Of a stretch of DNA of 64,000 nt, positions 20,318 through 31,900 are shown one piece after another. The position numbers and the translations under genes were made by a program. The stretch is from assembly GCF_048544455.1 (NCBI RefSeq), contig NC_133536.1:35358652-35422651 (forward strand), written 5' to 3'. The first letter of the stretch is position 1; each line of letters starts with the position of its first letter. Below the pieces are notes generated by a model, which saw only the letters and a program-made list of their open reading frames with translations, had not been told where the DNA came from and did no database searches. This stretch comes from Silene latifolia. Its lineage: Eukaryota > Streptophyta > Magnoliopsida > Caryophyllales > Caryophyllaceae.

Positions 20318-20690
20318 GTACTTGTCTTACTTTGATTATACAGTAACTGACCCCGTTGTTGTTTTGTAAAATCTGTGGTGATCCATTCGGGGATGATGAG
20401 CAGATTGTGACAGGTGATGGTGTTCACTAGCTATGGGGCCGTCGTGGGGAGTCATCACTCGAGTCTAGCTTCCGTTGTCAAGAGACTTAGCTTTCAGTTT
20501 TAGTTGTTGAACATATGTTACAGTACTTAGGTTTTGGATTTTGAGAATATGTAAACTTTAATCATTTATACTTTAATAATTGTGTTTGGATTATTAACTT
20601 TGATATACTGACCTCGGGCTACCGATATGGTGATGGTCTCTCATGCTAGGGTGGTCCTGGTAAGGCACCATGGTATGTGGTGGTGTCACA

Positions 20691-20868
20691 ATGATGCCAT
20701 CATAACTTGCTTGAACTCATTCTTGATTTCTCTCATTTGGATTTGTCTTTAATTTTCAACCATGCAGACAGTCCTTGATCATGTGATCAGTCTCTCCACA
20801 CTTGAAGCATCCTCTATTTGTAAATGATGAATTGGGTTCACTAACCTTCTTTTTAAAGAATTTATTGT
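20691..20868 (-). pseudogene. gag: Copia I gag, C-terminal fragment with zinc knuckle
   Basis: The minus strand encodes FTNRGCFKCGETDHMIKDCLHG and a stop at 20756-20758. The CX2CX4HX4C zinc knuckle is complete. This piece is cut on the left by element B and on the right by element C. The N-terminal part of the same gag type lies in the same orientation on the far side of C, at 52810-53554, as expected if C inserted into this gene. Confidence 0.72.
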
Positions 20869-22562
20869 TGGATAGATACCCGTATTTGTCGTCATTTCCA
20901 AATCAAAAACATTTATAGAGTAACCCAATTTAAGTAGTATAAATCGAGGTCGAACCACAAGGATGGCGGGGTGAGAATAAGTATAAGTCTTTGCCTTGAT
21001 TTAGTTTAGTCTTATAAAAATAGATTTAATTGCTAAATAAAATAAGGTTATGATTAAATGTGAGCTAAGATAATGATGTATTCAGATATGGGGGAGAATC
21101 TAGGATTTTGGGTTCACTATAGTAGGAAAAGTAGAGTTTAGTCAAATCGGTTTTAAATTGTCAAGGGTACTCAAGGTAAGCCCAAGTCTTTCGATATGAG
21201 ACGAACCATAAGCAATGACTAATCATATTTTCACATTAATTAATCTATACTCAAAAATCTTACACAATCTAATAACAAGTCACAAGCTTTCACTTTGAAC
21301 AAGTAAATGACATAGAAAAATGCCTAATTTTCATTGAGACATTTCATCAAACACTACCCATGCACAAGATTGAAAGACTAACCCAAGACAATTTTCCCAA
21401 TTAATTAAACAAGTTAATCTAGCCTTTAATCCCACTATAGATCCCCCTCTACCCTAGAAAGAAATTTACTCAAACATAATTAAAGGTACAGTAATTAAAC
21501 TAACCAACAACAATAACATGGAAATAAACATGACTAAACTAATAAAGATTAAAACTTTAAAGAAATTACAAACTAAAATTAACAACATAGATTATAATAA
21601 AAACTTGAAATTAGAACAATAAAAAAGTGAAAAGGGAAGAAATTATACAATAAAAAAGAAGATTGCATAAATGGGATAGATCTATAACGTGAATACAAAA
21701 AGATTATACCTCGAACCGAATGGATGAACTAAATTATTAATTCTAATTAAACTAATAATGAGGAGAAGTAAGCTGGGTTTTATTTTGGATACTATTTTCT
21801 ACCTACTACTTTCAGGGGCGAAGGTACCTGGTAGCAACAGGTAGCACTTGCAACCCCATTGAAAAAAAAAAATTGAGAAACAAAGAATTTGCAACCCCAT
21901 AAAATCAATTAGATGATATAATTATACTATTAATTATTAAAATGGGAAGTTATATTCCATACAAATAGCTGTATTTCCTTAATAACCTCAACAATATAGG
22001 AAAAAATATTCTAAATTCCTATTAAAAGGGCAACTTACTGAATTTATAATCAAGAATACTCAACAAATATTCTAATTCCTATTCCTATTAAAAAGGCACT
22101 TCGATTACTCCGGAATCTTCAATATTTTGCTCCCCGAATCCCGATCCCGCCGTCAGATCGAAGTCGCCATTTCAACTGAAAATCTGCCATTAAAGACGGT
22201 CGACGGAACTTCTTTTGTTTGAGGTAATTATGAAATCTTTGTTCTAAAACTAAATTTAATGTTGTGATTTATGATTGGAAATAGTAATTATTGATTTATG
22301 ATTGATAAATATGATAAATTCGAATAGCTTGAATGGTTAGACAGTTAGATAGATAAGCGAACAGAATCAATTGAAGAGATGAAGTTATAAAGGGACAATT
22401 GATGATAAAAGTAAATTTCAGAGGAGTTAGGGAGTAGTTAGGTAGATAGGATTATAATTTATAAAAGTAGTATTATTGATTTATTGTGAGGCATGGACTG
22501 ATGGACGCATGGTATATGGTCTATAAAGAAATTGATGGTGTAGGAATAGGACTTAGGGGTAA

Positions 22563-23023
22563 GGCCCTGTTCTTTTGGACTTAAAGTCACTTAATTTAAG
22601 TTAACTTCAGGTCCCATAAGTTCGATTCGATTCGATTCGATCCTATAAGTTCGATTCGAGATCCAATAAGTTCGATTCGATTCGAGATCCTATAATTTCT
22701 GTTGATTCGAGATCCTATAAGTTCGATTCGAATGCTATAAGTTAAGTTCGATTCGATTCGAGATCCTATAAGTTCGATTCGATCCTATACGTCACTTAAT
22801 TTAAGTTCGATTCGATCCTATAAGTTCGATTCGATTCGATTCGAGATCCTATAAGTTCGATTCGAGATCCTATAAGTTCGATTAAGTTCGATCCTATAAG
22901 TTCGATTAAGTTCAGATCCTATAAGTTCAGTTCAGATCCTATAAGTTCAGTTCAGTTGAGTTCAGATCTTATAAGTTCAGTTCAGTTCAGATCCTATAAG
23001 TTTCAGTCCAGAAGAACAGGGCC
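22563..23023. mobile_element. MITE with an internal minisatellite, PIF/Harbinger-like
   Basis: The ends GGCCCTGTTCTTTTGGACT and, inverted, GGCCCTGTTCTTCTGGACT form terminal repeats flanked by TAA on both sides (22560-22562 and 23024-23026). A 3-bp TAA duplication fits PIF/Harbinger. The interior (about 22610-23000) is a degenerate tandem array built from TTCGATTCGA and GATCCTATAAG words, drifting to TTCAGTTCAG near the right end. It has no coding capacity. Confidence 0.82.
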
Positions 23024-23256
23024 TAAGACGTATATAGGACTAAAGGAGCATTGGAATTTGCAAAGGTAAGATTAAAAAAGAAATGATGGAGTAGTATTAT
23101 TGAACCTTTGAAGTTGCAGGGACACATCGAGATTAGGACTTTAGGAGTATTGGTTTTTTTTTTGTCTTGCTTTTAAAAAAGAAAATAACTTTAGTAAATA
23201 AATAATTTGTTAACTTGAATAAATAAATAATAGAATTTATGATTAAAACTTTCAGA

Positions 23257-25701
23257 ATGAAGAGAACTAAAACACCATCTATTACGAGCTTTTTCCCGAA
23301 AAGACACCAGACTGCTAATGAACAAAATCAGCGGAGTTCAAGTCCTATAGACAAACCTGAAACTGAAATTGAAGAGCCCCGCGATAGTGAAACTGAAATA
23401 GCTCCTACTTCAATTTATTCTGAAGATCCAATTTTAGATAGGTTGACCGATTTTGATGTTATTTCTCTTCCACAAGATCCTGGGTTGAGGAGAAACTTAA
23501 CGGATTTCCACATCAATGACCGTGATATAATAAGAAGAGAGTATGTTCGAAGAGGACCATGCCAACCTCGTGATCACAAATTTCCAAAGACAAAGCGTAA
23601 CTTTGTTGTTTCGTGGTTTGATAAGTTTAAGCCTTGGTTGGAGTATAGTAATTAAAGAAAAAGATGCAGCATTTTGTTTCGTTTGTTATTTATTCAAGAG
23701 TGACTCCGTATCCGGGGGTGAGGCTTTTGTGAATAAGGGGTTCAGAACTTGGAGTAAAACTGATGCATTTAATAAGCATGTCGGTAATCATATGAGTGCT
23801 CATAATAATGCCATGAAGAATTTCGATGTTTTTAATAAACAAAAATCTTCCATTGCATGTTGCTTTGAAAATTATACCAAAGAAGCTAAAAGTGATTATC
23901 GTATTCGATTGGAAGCTTCAATAGATACATTACGGTTTATTACTTTACAAGGATTAGCATCCCGTGGTCATGAGGAAAGTGACGAATCTTTAAACCAAGG
24001 TAATTTTCTTGAGCTTAGAAAAACATTTGCAAAGCGTAACAGTGATGTAGCTAGAGCTCTTTTTGATAAGAAGGTACCTGGAAATTGCACTCTTACCTCA
24101 TCTACAATCCAAAAAGAAATTGTGAGTGTTTTCGCAAATGAGACAACCAAAAGAGTCATAGAAGAACTTGACGGTGGGCTTTTTGGTATTCTTGCCGATG
24201 AGTCAGCAGATATATCTGATAAAGAACAAATGGCACTTTGTTTGAGATTTTTTGATAAAATAGGACAGGTGAAAGAAAGATTTTTGGGTGTTGTGCATGT
24301 GGGTAACACTACTTCTTTGACACTTAAAGCTGCAATAGAAAAGTTACTAAGTGCAAATTCTCTTACTCTTTCCAGTGTTAGAGGTCAAGGTTATGATGGT
24401 GCTAGTAATATGAAAGGTTCAATTAAGGGTCTCAAAACCTTAATTATGGAGGAGTCTCCTTCAGCTTATTATGTTCATTGTTTTGCTCATCAACTCCAGC
24501 TCACACTTGTTGCTGTGGCTAAGAAAAATGCTGATTGTAGCGTCCTTTTTTATTCACTCGCCAATTCACTTAATGTGATTACAAATTCCTGTAAACGAAA
24601 AGATATTCTCCGAGAAAAACAAGCTGAAAATGTCTTAAAAGCATTACAAAAGGGTGAACTTGTATCAAGAACGGGCTTGAATCAAGAGAAAGGTTTGAGT
24701 AGGCCAGGTGATACTCGTTGGGGATCTCACTTTAAAACTATTTTACACGTGTTCGATTTATTTCCGAGCATTCTTGAAGTTCTTGATGCTATTGGTGAAT
24801 TTTGTGATGGGAGTGAGTTAGCTGTAAAGGTGGAGAGTCTGGCATTTACTATGAGGACATTTGATTTTGTTTTTATTGGGCAATTGATGATTACTATTTT
24901 TGGGATTACTAATACATTGAGCAAAGTCTTACAAAAGAAAGATCAAGATATCGTGAACGCAATGGCTCTTGTTGATGCGACGATAAAGAGTTTAAAGAAG
25001 ATTAGAGAAGATGGGTGGATTGCTCACATGGAAAAGGTAACATCATTTTGTCAGAAGAATGAAATTTGTATTCCTATCATGAGTGACATGTATGTAGTTC
25101 CAGGGAGATGCAGGCGCGGAAAGAAACAGGTGGATAATGATCATCATTTTCGAATCGATGTGTTTCTGATATTGGTTGATCAAATATTGCAAGAGATTGA
25201 AGATCGATTTGACGAGAGAAGCAAAGATCTACTAATTTGTATGTCTTGCTTCAATCCTAAAGATCGATTTTCTTCCTTTGATATTCCTAATTTGGTTTGA
25301 CTTGCTCGCTTCTATCCTAGTGATTTTTTACGTCTGGATTTACAACACTTAGACTATCAACTTGGAAACTTTGTTGAAGATGTTCGAAATGATGATCGAT
25401 TTTGGAATTTAGAGAGTCTAAATGATCTATCAATGAAGCTTGTTGAGACGAAGAAACATTTGATATACTTACAGGTCTACTTGCTCCTCAAACTTGTATT
25501 GATTCTTCCTGTGGCTACAACGACTGTGGAAAGGGCTTTTTCGGAAATGACTTATATAAAATTCGTAATAGCATGGGAGATGATTTGCTGAACGATAATT
25601 TAGTCACTTTTATAGAGAGAGATTTATTTTGCCAGATTACTATCGAAGAACTCATAAACCATTTTCAAAATATGAGAACTCGCCGGTTACGATTAGAATA
25701 A
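23257..25701 (+). pseudogene. hAT transposase, TTF-type/ZMYM1-like, broken
   Basis: The likely start is MKRTKTPSITSFFPK at 23257, followed by an acidic stretch and the TTF-type zinc finger region with KDAAFCFVCYLFKS. The RNase H-like core shows GILADESADISDKEQ (first Asp), GQGYDGASNMKG (second Asp) and YYVHCFAHQLQL. The dimerisation domain near 25500-25700 includes LPVATTTVERAFSEM and ends TRRLRLE with TAA at 25699-25701. Lesions are a frameshift near 23650, a stop at 25298-25300 and another frameshift near 25555. It would bind the terminal repeats and move the element; this copy is dead but not old. Confidence 0.88.
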
Positions 25702-26416
25702 TATATTTGCGTTGAGTTTGTAATTTGGTATTTATGACTATGTTTTTTTTCCCGATTATGATATATATTTTTTCGCTACTCCTTATTTTAATCCTGGTTT
25801 CGCCCCTGACTACTTTTTACTGTGTAAGCTAAAGCTGCGTCTCAATTCTGTGTGTCTGTTTTTATACTATTACACACATAAGATAAAACGACCCCTCCTA
25901 CTACACAAAACGCAGAATTTTAATTAAAGACAAAATAGGGGCAGAATTGTCTTTTCCTTCCCCTTTTCTTTACTCCAAATCAGTCTTCAAACAAATTAAC
26001 GGAGAGTCAACTCCAAACAAGAAGAAAGTGCATCAATCTCAATCAACATGTGATAACATCAGCACGACGGCGGTTCAAAGTGACGGCGGTAAGAGAAGGT
26101 GGTTTCTGGTGTTAGTGGTGATGTTTGGCTGCTGATGCCTCGTGGTTTGATGGAGTGTAAGATGGACATGGTTGATTCGAGGTTGATGAGAGGCAGAGAA
26201 GAGAAGCATGGTGGTGTATGATAGTGTGATGGTGGAGCTTGACGGGTTATGGTCCTTATGGAGTCGGGTTTTGAGCTGCTACAAATAGGCAAAGGAGGTG
26301 CCGAAGTTGAGGTGTAATGGTGAACTGATTATCGTGATGGTGAAGGTAGATGAATTGTTATGGTGAATGGAGAATTAAAAATGGCGAAGTAGCAAGGGTT
26401 TGGGAGTTTATGTGGG

Positions 26417-26424
26417 CTTTTATA
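26417..26424 (-). promoter_or_regulatory. LTR TATA box, element C (left LTR)
   Basis: The minus strand reads TATAAAAG in GACTATAAAAGCCCACA. It is repeated in the right LTR at 50804-50811. No GC-rich palindrome array lies upstream of it, unlike the other families here. Confidence 0.6.
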
Positions 26425-26728
26425 GTCAATGTTTGACTTTGGTTTAGTATATTGTTGATGCTCCTTTGTTTTACTTATATGGGATCCATCTCAATCTCTT
26501 CTCGCTTCATTTGATTTGCCTTTATTCTCAAGTCGGATCCTACAAAATTCAAACAACCAAAAGCAGTTTCCGTTCTTCAAAATATGAAAATTATTCGCAA
26601 TAATTAAACTAAAATTATTTATTTCTAATTAAATAGTAAAATGGGCTATTAATCGATTAAAGCATGCAAAATCGAGTCGGATTAAGATATAAATAAGGGG
26701 TAAAATGCGACTAAAATACTACTCATCA

Positions 26729-28138
26729 AATATCCCCACACTTAAACCTTACTTGCCATCGAGTAAGCTCATTAATTAAACTAAGACAAAGACCCTTATT
26801 AAAGCAACGACTAATCTATTCTAATAATATCTGATGAGAGGCAATTAACGGGCCTTCTCCGTCCCTTCAACTTACAACGAAACATAATAAGGTATGTTAC
26901 CTCTTGCAAGGCAAATGGAGGCTTGCGGAAAATTTTGATATATCAAACATTTAAACACGAAATAACATAGACGATGCAACTACAAAGCCGGACCTCTTTC
27001 CTCATCTAAGCGGTCGGGTTTGTTTCATAACCGAAAAGTCTAGGTCGGGAGATACCGTCTCAAAGTCTCAACAGGGGGTCAGCCCCCTAAAGTAGCTCAA
27101 GTAACCCAATGCACCACCCAAAATGCCAAGGAAACGAATTCAAAGGCGGGGAAAAGGGGAAATAAGGCTAGACCTCCGAGATCTACATGACTCAACAAAA
27201 GATTCAATCAAAATTGACCCATGACTAAGAGAGACCTAGATTACCACCGAACTCGTCATGGTTTTCACTCATCACTCAATTTAAAGAACGGGTGGCTTTA
27301 TGTGACAAAAAAAACCAAACCACTCACCTACTACGACTCGTGAGACATGCCCGCAATCTAATGTGCGACCCTTTCTTATATGACCAAATAGGGATACAAA
27401 AAGGGAAATGTACAAAATAATAAACAAAGGGTTGTAGAGGGGCTAGGGAGAAGGTCAAAACAGGATTGGTGCAAGCACCATTATGAATCATGAGAAGCTT
27501 CAAATCAAGAAGTTGTCAAAATTCCGTTTAATCCGACCATAATACAACAAATGAGCAAACATAAATTCTTGAAATTAGTTACTCAAAATCAAACCAACTT
27601 TCAAAATTCGACTCACTTGGAAAAACATCATATGACCTTGATTTTGCAACGCCTTTTTCTGCCACTTTAATGATGTATAAGGGGTGTCGGTTCGACTTTT
27701 TTAATTACTTCTATAATACTATATATATGCCAACTATTTTTGTTCTTTTCGAAATTCTCTCTTCTTTTTTTTTTTTTTTTTTTCCCTTTTTCAAAAACCT
27801 CTTATTTAAGTAATTTGCCAAATTAAGAACCATTATTTCAACTCAAGTGGTTTTAGCTTGAATCCACCATATTAGGACTCAAATTCCCTTCTTCATACTA
27901 CCACAAATGCCTAGACAACCTCCTTGATCACGGTAGGTTGTTTTTTGGATGTAGTGAGTATAGTACGTATGCCAAAATGAAAAGTTAAGGCTCAAAGGGG
28001 GTAAACAAAGGTGAAACTAATTTAAAGGTCGAAACACAAGCAATTTAGCAATGTGAGGCTAAAAATGTATGCAATGAGTTTGTTTCAAATTATGTACACA
28101 AAAATAAGCATCTCATGGTCTAAGGAATGAACGCCGCA
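26729..28138 (-). other. Element C 3' internal region, noncoding
   Basis: It begins at the left with a polypurine tract complement (TCCCCACACTT at 26733-26743). I find no env-like or pol frame. It is colinear with the start of element F's interior (62417 onward), sharing words such as the GAG(G/A)CAATTA(A/G)CGGG region. So it is a conserved but noncoding 3' domain of this Athila group. A long T run lies at about 27763-27783. Confidence 0.6.
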
Positions 28139-28143
28139 CTTAT

Positions 28144-29471
28144 TGTAATTCTCCGTATTTGTAAGTCTTGGGGTACTCTATCGAGTAGGCCTTACTCTGT
28201 CGAGTAAGGGTAAGTTGCGTTTTAGAAAAGTTTCTGACCTGTTGGGTACTCGATCGAGTAGCTGCACTCGATCGAGTAAGGGGGTACTCGATCGAGTACC
28301 TCGGGTACTCGATCGAGTATCCGATTTTACGGGGAGTTTTCTCGGGTTTTGTTAATTATGCGATTAAGGTATTTAAGCTTCGTCGTCATTATTATAAATC
28401 ACTTTTACAAAACCTAAATTTCTGTTTAAGAGAGAAAGCAAAAAAGTTCATCTTCTTAATCGCATTCTTAGCAATTCCCGGAGTTCAGACGGTCAGTTCT
28501 TATCGTGGTTTATACCGTTGAGTTCCTTGCGTCGAGGGTAAGATCTATGTACCCTTTTTATTATATTTCCTATGATTTGGTTAAACCCTAATTTAGAGAT
28601 TTGGGGATTTTATGTGTAGTATGTGATTTGGTAGCCTCTATGTGTTGTGTGATAGGAGGAGGGTTCATAGAAGAGGCTTTTTGACTCAGCAGGTCAGACC
28701 GTCTGATTGTGTGCATACCAGGTAGGATTTCCTACTCAGTATTAGTCCCATAATGGGATATTGGTTGATGTATTGTATTTGGTTGTTTGATATAATAATT
28801 GTACTGTGATTGTGGTTGTGATCGTTGTTGATGGTTCGCGAGGCGTGGCCTCGGCTGAGTGGGGTCACTTGCGAGAGTGGCTTCACGCGCTAGTTTCGCC
28901 TTCTGTGGAACCCACCACAGAAGGGATGTGCACATTAATGGACAGGGTTACCGCTCACTATGTGGAGCGGGGATTTTGTGGGTACTAGTGCATCCCCCCC
29001 ACGGGCGGTGGTCTAGTGGACAGTCAGTATTGAGATGATTGGAATTGGTTGGCTGTGTGTGGTGTGAACAGTTAAGTCATCTTTTATCTTATCGTTGTTG
29101 TTCATATTGATTGTGTGATTAGTACTGACCCCGGTGTTGTTTTGTAAACCTGCGGTGATCCATTCGGGGATGGTGAGCAGATATTGAGCAGGTATTGAGA
29201 TGAGTACTGGATAGCTGGGATGCCACGACATGATGATAGGAGTCTTCCGCTGTAGCTTATTAGTTATTTACATTTCAGTTAGAACAGTCAGTTTGAGAAC
29301 ATGTATCGTACTTTTGGTTTGGTTTTGAGGATTGTAACTATTCGTTAATCATTTATAATAAACGTTGTTTCTTCATTGTTGTTTGATTATCATTGCCTCG
29401 GGTAACCGAGATGGTAATGTCTTCATACCTGAGTGGTCCTGGTAAGGCACTTGGAGTATGGGGGTGTTACA
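28144..29471 (+). repeat. Element D 5' LTR
   Basis: It runs from TGTAATTCTCCG to GGGTGTTACA, 1328 bp. It matches the 3' LTR with roughly a few tens of differences by eye. It carries the palindrome array (28174-28319) and a TATTTAAG TATA-like box at 28370-28377. Confidence 0.93.
28174..28319 (+). repeat. Palindrome array TACTCGATCGAGTA in D 5' LTR
   Basis: Six copies occur: 28174-28187 and 28193-28206 (CTATCG and CTGTCG centres), 28247-28260, 28265-28278 (first base C), 28285-28298 and 28306-28319. Three are perfect 14-bp palindromes. The same array is at 43888-44036 in the 3' LTR. Confidence 0.9.
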
Positions 29472-29473
29472 AA

Positions 29474-29484
29474 TGGTATCAGAG
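29474..29484 (+). promoter_or_regulatory. Primer binding site, element D
   Basis: TGGTATCAGAG follows the LTR after two bases. It matches the start of the usual initiator methionine tRNA complement, although the bases after it have drifted. Confidence 0.8.
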
Positions 29485-29942
29485 AGACGATCCTGAAACC
29501 TGTAGCCAATGAACCTAATGAACATAGGGAGTCAATTAAAATGAACCCGGGGTAAAAGTTGTAGGAGCTAATGCAAAGGCTTGGGAGACGTCCTAAAGTC
29601 GCGGGGTCGCCCTACAACTTTGAACCGGTCACGTGGGGGGAGTGTTTGTCGAGTCGTATGTGTGTTTGGTTAACTTGTGTAAGAATGTGATGAAATGTGT
29701 TAATTGTTGGATGTTCGAAGTTGAAGGTTGAGAATGTTGAAGGTTAATGAAATATGTGGAAACTGTTGATGGAATGATAGCATGTTGAATGTTTTACAAC
29801 GTGGCATTTAATAATATGATGAAATGATCTCGTAGATAGTAGAAAAGATGCGTAGCATGTTTATTATGATATAATGTTGTTTTATAAAGTTTAGCATGTT
29901 AGCATATGACGTAACATGCGGGTAGCTTTTATGAATTGGTAT

Positions 29943-30167
29943 GACTCGATCGAGTGGGACTGACTCGATCGGGTGAGTTTTTGACGGTTTTGAGTCCAGA
30001 ATCGAGTTTTGGGGCACTCGATCGAGTAACTAGGGGTACTCGATCGAGTAGGGGGTCACTCGATCGAGTAGCCTAGCTACTCGGTCGAGTAGGTAAGAGA
30101 TCAGAAGGTCTGTTAGGGGTCTGATGTTTGGGTACTCGATCGAGTATGTTGGGCACTCGATCGAGTA
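29943..30167 (+). repeat. Palindrome array in the D leader, outside the LTR
   Basis: Eight copies or near-copies of (T/C/G)ACTCGATCGAGT(A/G) lie between the primer site and gag, at 29943-29956 and onward to 30154-30167. They have the same core as the LTR array but different spacing, so the motif has been used twice in one element. Confidence 0.88.
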
Positions 30168-30250
30168 GGTCCTGGGTGGCGTGTTTTCGTGTTTTGAAGT
30201 TTAGTACGTGTGTTCATATCTACCCTTTCTTATATATGTATAGTTTCAAG

Positions 30251-31390
30251 ATGCCGCCCAAGAAGACTGCTTTGTATGCGAGAGCTGAGCTTATGACCAT
30301 GGATGACATCGTTAAGATGTTAGAGCACCAGGATGCTCTTACTGAGACCCGAAAGAAAGTGAATGAGGATAAGAATAAAGATAAGGAGAAGGAGGTTGAT
30401 CACTCTAAAATCAGCCTCTATATAGCGAGGTTTAACCCGAAAGAATATAAGGGAGTTGGGGAGCCTAATCTTCTTGATAGTTAGCTGAGAGAGATGGAGA
30501 ACATATTAGACTTGGTTCACTATCCTGATGAGATGAGGGTGGAACAGGCTGCGTTCTATCTGAGGGAGGCAGCTGGCAAGTGGTGGGATTCAGTGAAAGT
30601 GAGTGCTAAGGAGATATATACAAACCAAGGCTTACCTGCTATACCTTGGGAGGAGTTTCGTAGGGCTGTGAGGAAGGAGTTTGTACCGGAACATGTGAGG
30701 AGTAAGTTGAGAGAAGAGTTTGATGGTTTTAAGATGACCGCCGAGATGTCCGTGGCGAGTACTACAGTGTTCAATGAGAAGTCTAGATATCTTTGAGGAT
30801 ATGGGTTTGAGTGAGGAGAATCTGGCATTGAGGTTTGAGAGGGGTTGACCCCTAAGATTATGGATAAGTTACCCGTGGGAGTCCTTAACGATGTTAAGGA
30901 AGCTTATGAGAGGGCTGGGAGAGCTGAGAGGTTGGTGGAGATGGCTCGGGAGAGGTTAGGTGGTGAGAAGAGGAAGTTCGAGAGCGAGGGTGGTGGCCAA
31001 TCGAATCACAAGAAAGGCAACCACAATCGATCTAAGGGATTTTCTTCTCGTCGGGTTCGATCTTTGGGGCTTCCTTTGGGCATGGCCGTGGAAGTGTGAG
31101 TAATAGTTGGGGAGTGACTTGCTATAGCTGTGGTGGTGTAGGCCACAAGAGACATGAGTGCACAAGTGCACCAGGATCTTTCCGAGACTGCGCGAGCTTC
31201 GCGAGCAACAGACCGGCCGGGATCATGGCCAAACCGGGAAGTCGAGTTACCGAGTAGAGGCAACCGCAACGGCGGTAATTCTTATCAGAAACCACCAGCG
31301 AGCAACAACAACAATCAAGGGTCGGGTGCTAAGCCGACCACCTCGGCCAAGATCTTGTCCGGGAGGTGGGCGGAAGACCGGTGGCAAGTT
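30251..31390 (+). pseudogene. gag: Element D gag (broken)
   Basis: It starts MPPKKTALYARAELMTMDD at 30251. The Gag core includes ISLYIARFNPKEYKG and FYLREAAGKWWDSV, and is followed by EEFRRAVRKEFVPEHVR. A zinc knuckle CYSCGGVGHKRHEC lies at about 31121-31162. Lesions include a TAG near 30482 where Trp is expected, a frameshift near 30765 and others near 30795 and 31050. The product would assemble the particle. Confidence 0.84.
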
Positions 31391-31394
31391 ATTC

Positions 31395-31900
31395 ATGATG
31401 GAGAAGAAAGCAGCTGAGGAAGATGCGCACGTTATCACCGGTACATTCCTTGTTAATGGTATTCCTACCTTTGTTTTGTTTGACTCGGGGGCCTCTCAGT
31501 CGTTTGTGTCTTCGAATCATGTTAAACAGTTGGGTTTGAGAGTATATGAGTCTGTTAGTGAGAAAGTTTTCATACCTTCGGGTGAGTCTGTATCTTGTGG
31601 GAGATTGTTTAGAGATGTATCTATGATAGTGGGGCAAGTTGATCTACCTGTAGACTTGCTAGAGTTTCCTTTTAACGGTTTTGAGATGATAGTCGGGATG
31701 GATTGGTTAGGAAAGTATAAAGCTAAGATAGATTGTCATCAAAAGAAAGTGTCTTTAAGAGGTCTTAAGGGTGTTAGTGTGTCTTATCGTGGGTTTCTAG
31801 TCAAACCCAAAGTTAAGTTGATTGCAGCTGTAACCTTGAAGTCTTATCTGAGGAAGGGATGTCCTTTGATCTTGTGCCATGTGAGAGATGACCGGATAGA
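31395..31900 (+). pseudogene. pol: Element D aspartic protease
   Basis: The frame carries HVITGTFLVNGIPTFVLFDS, then GASQSFVSS. The DSGAS active site is intact. EMIVGMDWLGKYKAKIDC is the usual downstream block of gypsy proteases. The open frame continues into RT to a stop at 32112-32114, so this part of pol is one of the better preserved stretches of D. Confidence 0.83.

Larger units (their letters stand above)
18291..20690 (+). mobile_element. Element B: 3' end of a Tekay-type chromovirus
   Basis: This is the 3' part of a Ty3/gypsy element related to D but of another subfamily. It has the integrase C-terminal part, a 3' untranslated region, a polypurine tract and a 3' LTR. Its 5' part lies to the left of element A, outside the window. 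Its right edge abuts copia I gag sequence, so B inserted into I; the expected target duplication would be ATGAT (20691-20695). Confidence 0.8.
18813..20690 (+). repeat. Element B 3' LTR
   Basis: It starts TGTAATACTACG and ends GGTGTCACA. It is homologous to the D LTRs in layout: palindrome array, TATA, a shared TTTTACAAAACCTAAA word, and the final GTGGTCCTGGTAAGGCAC. It is longer because of a 563-bp insertion at 19755-20317. Confidence 0.85.
21813..25808 (+). mobile_element. hAT DNA transposon
   Basis: The terminal inverted repeats begin CAGGGGCGAA (left) and end TTCGCCCCTG (right). They are flanked by the exact 8-bp duplication ACTACTTT (21805-21812 and 25809-25816). The sister LTR at about 50195 has the uninterrupted site, which confirms the borders. 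The 3996-bp element carries one transposase gene on the + strand and a MITE in its 5' region. Confidence 0.92.
20874..26728 (-). repeat. Element C 3' LTR (left copy), split by a hAT transposon
   Basis: Native LTR sequence is 20874-21812 plus 25809-26728, about 1.85 kb, matching the right copy. On the minus strand it starts TGATGAGTAGTATT after a polypurine-like AAGTGTGGGGATATT and ends GGGTATCT. The last base differs from the CA end seen in the other LTR. The copies differ at scattered positions. Confidence 0.85.

Noticed and set aside
20887-20900. TGTCGTCATTT as the left end of the element C LTR.
   Set aside because: Alignment with the right LTR extends 13 bp further left to GATAC, and only that boundary gives the matching TGGAT duplications.
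23968-24309. Minus-strand 113-codon frame within the hAT gene.
   Set aside because: A shadow of the well-supported transposase frame on the other strand.
26729-28138. Search for an env-like gene in the Athila 3' region.
   Set aside because: Athila elements sometimes carry one here, but no frame with membrane segments or a signal peptide is present in C or F.
28174-30167. Regularly repeated palindromes as a possible CRISPR array.
   Set aside because: The sequence is plant nuclear, repeats are 14 bp with irregular spacers, there are no cas genes, and the array is part of an LTR and its leader.
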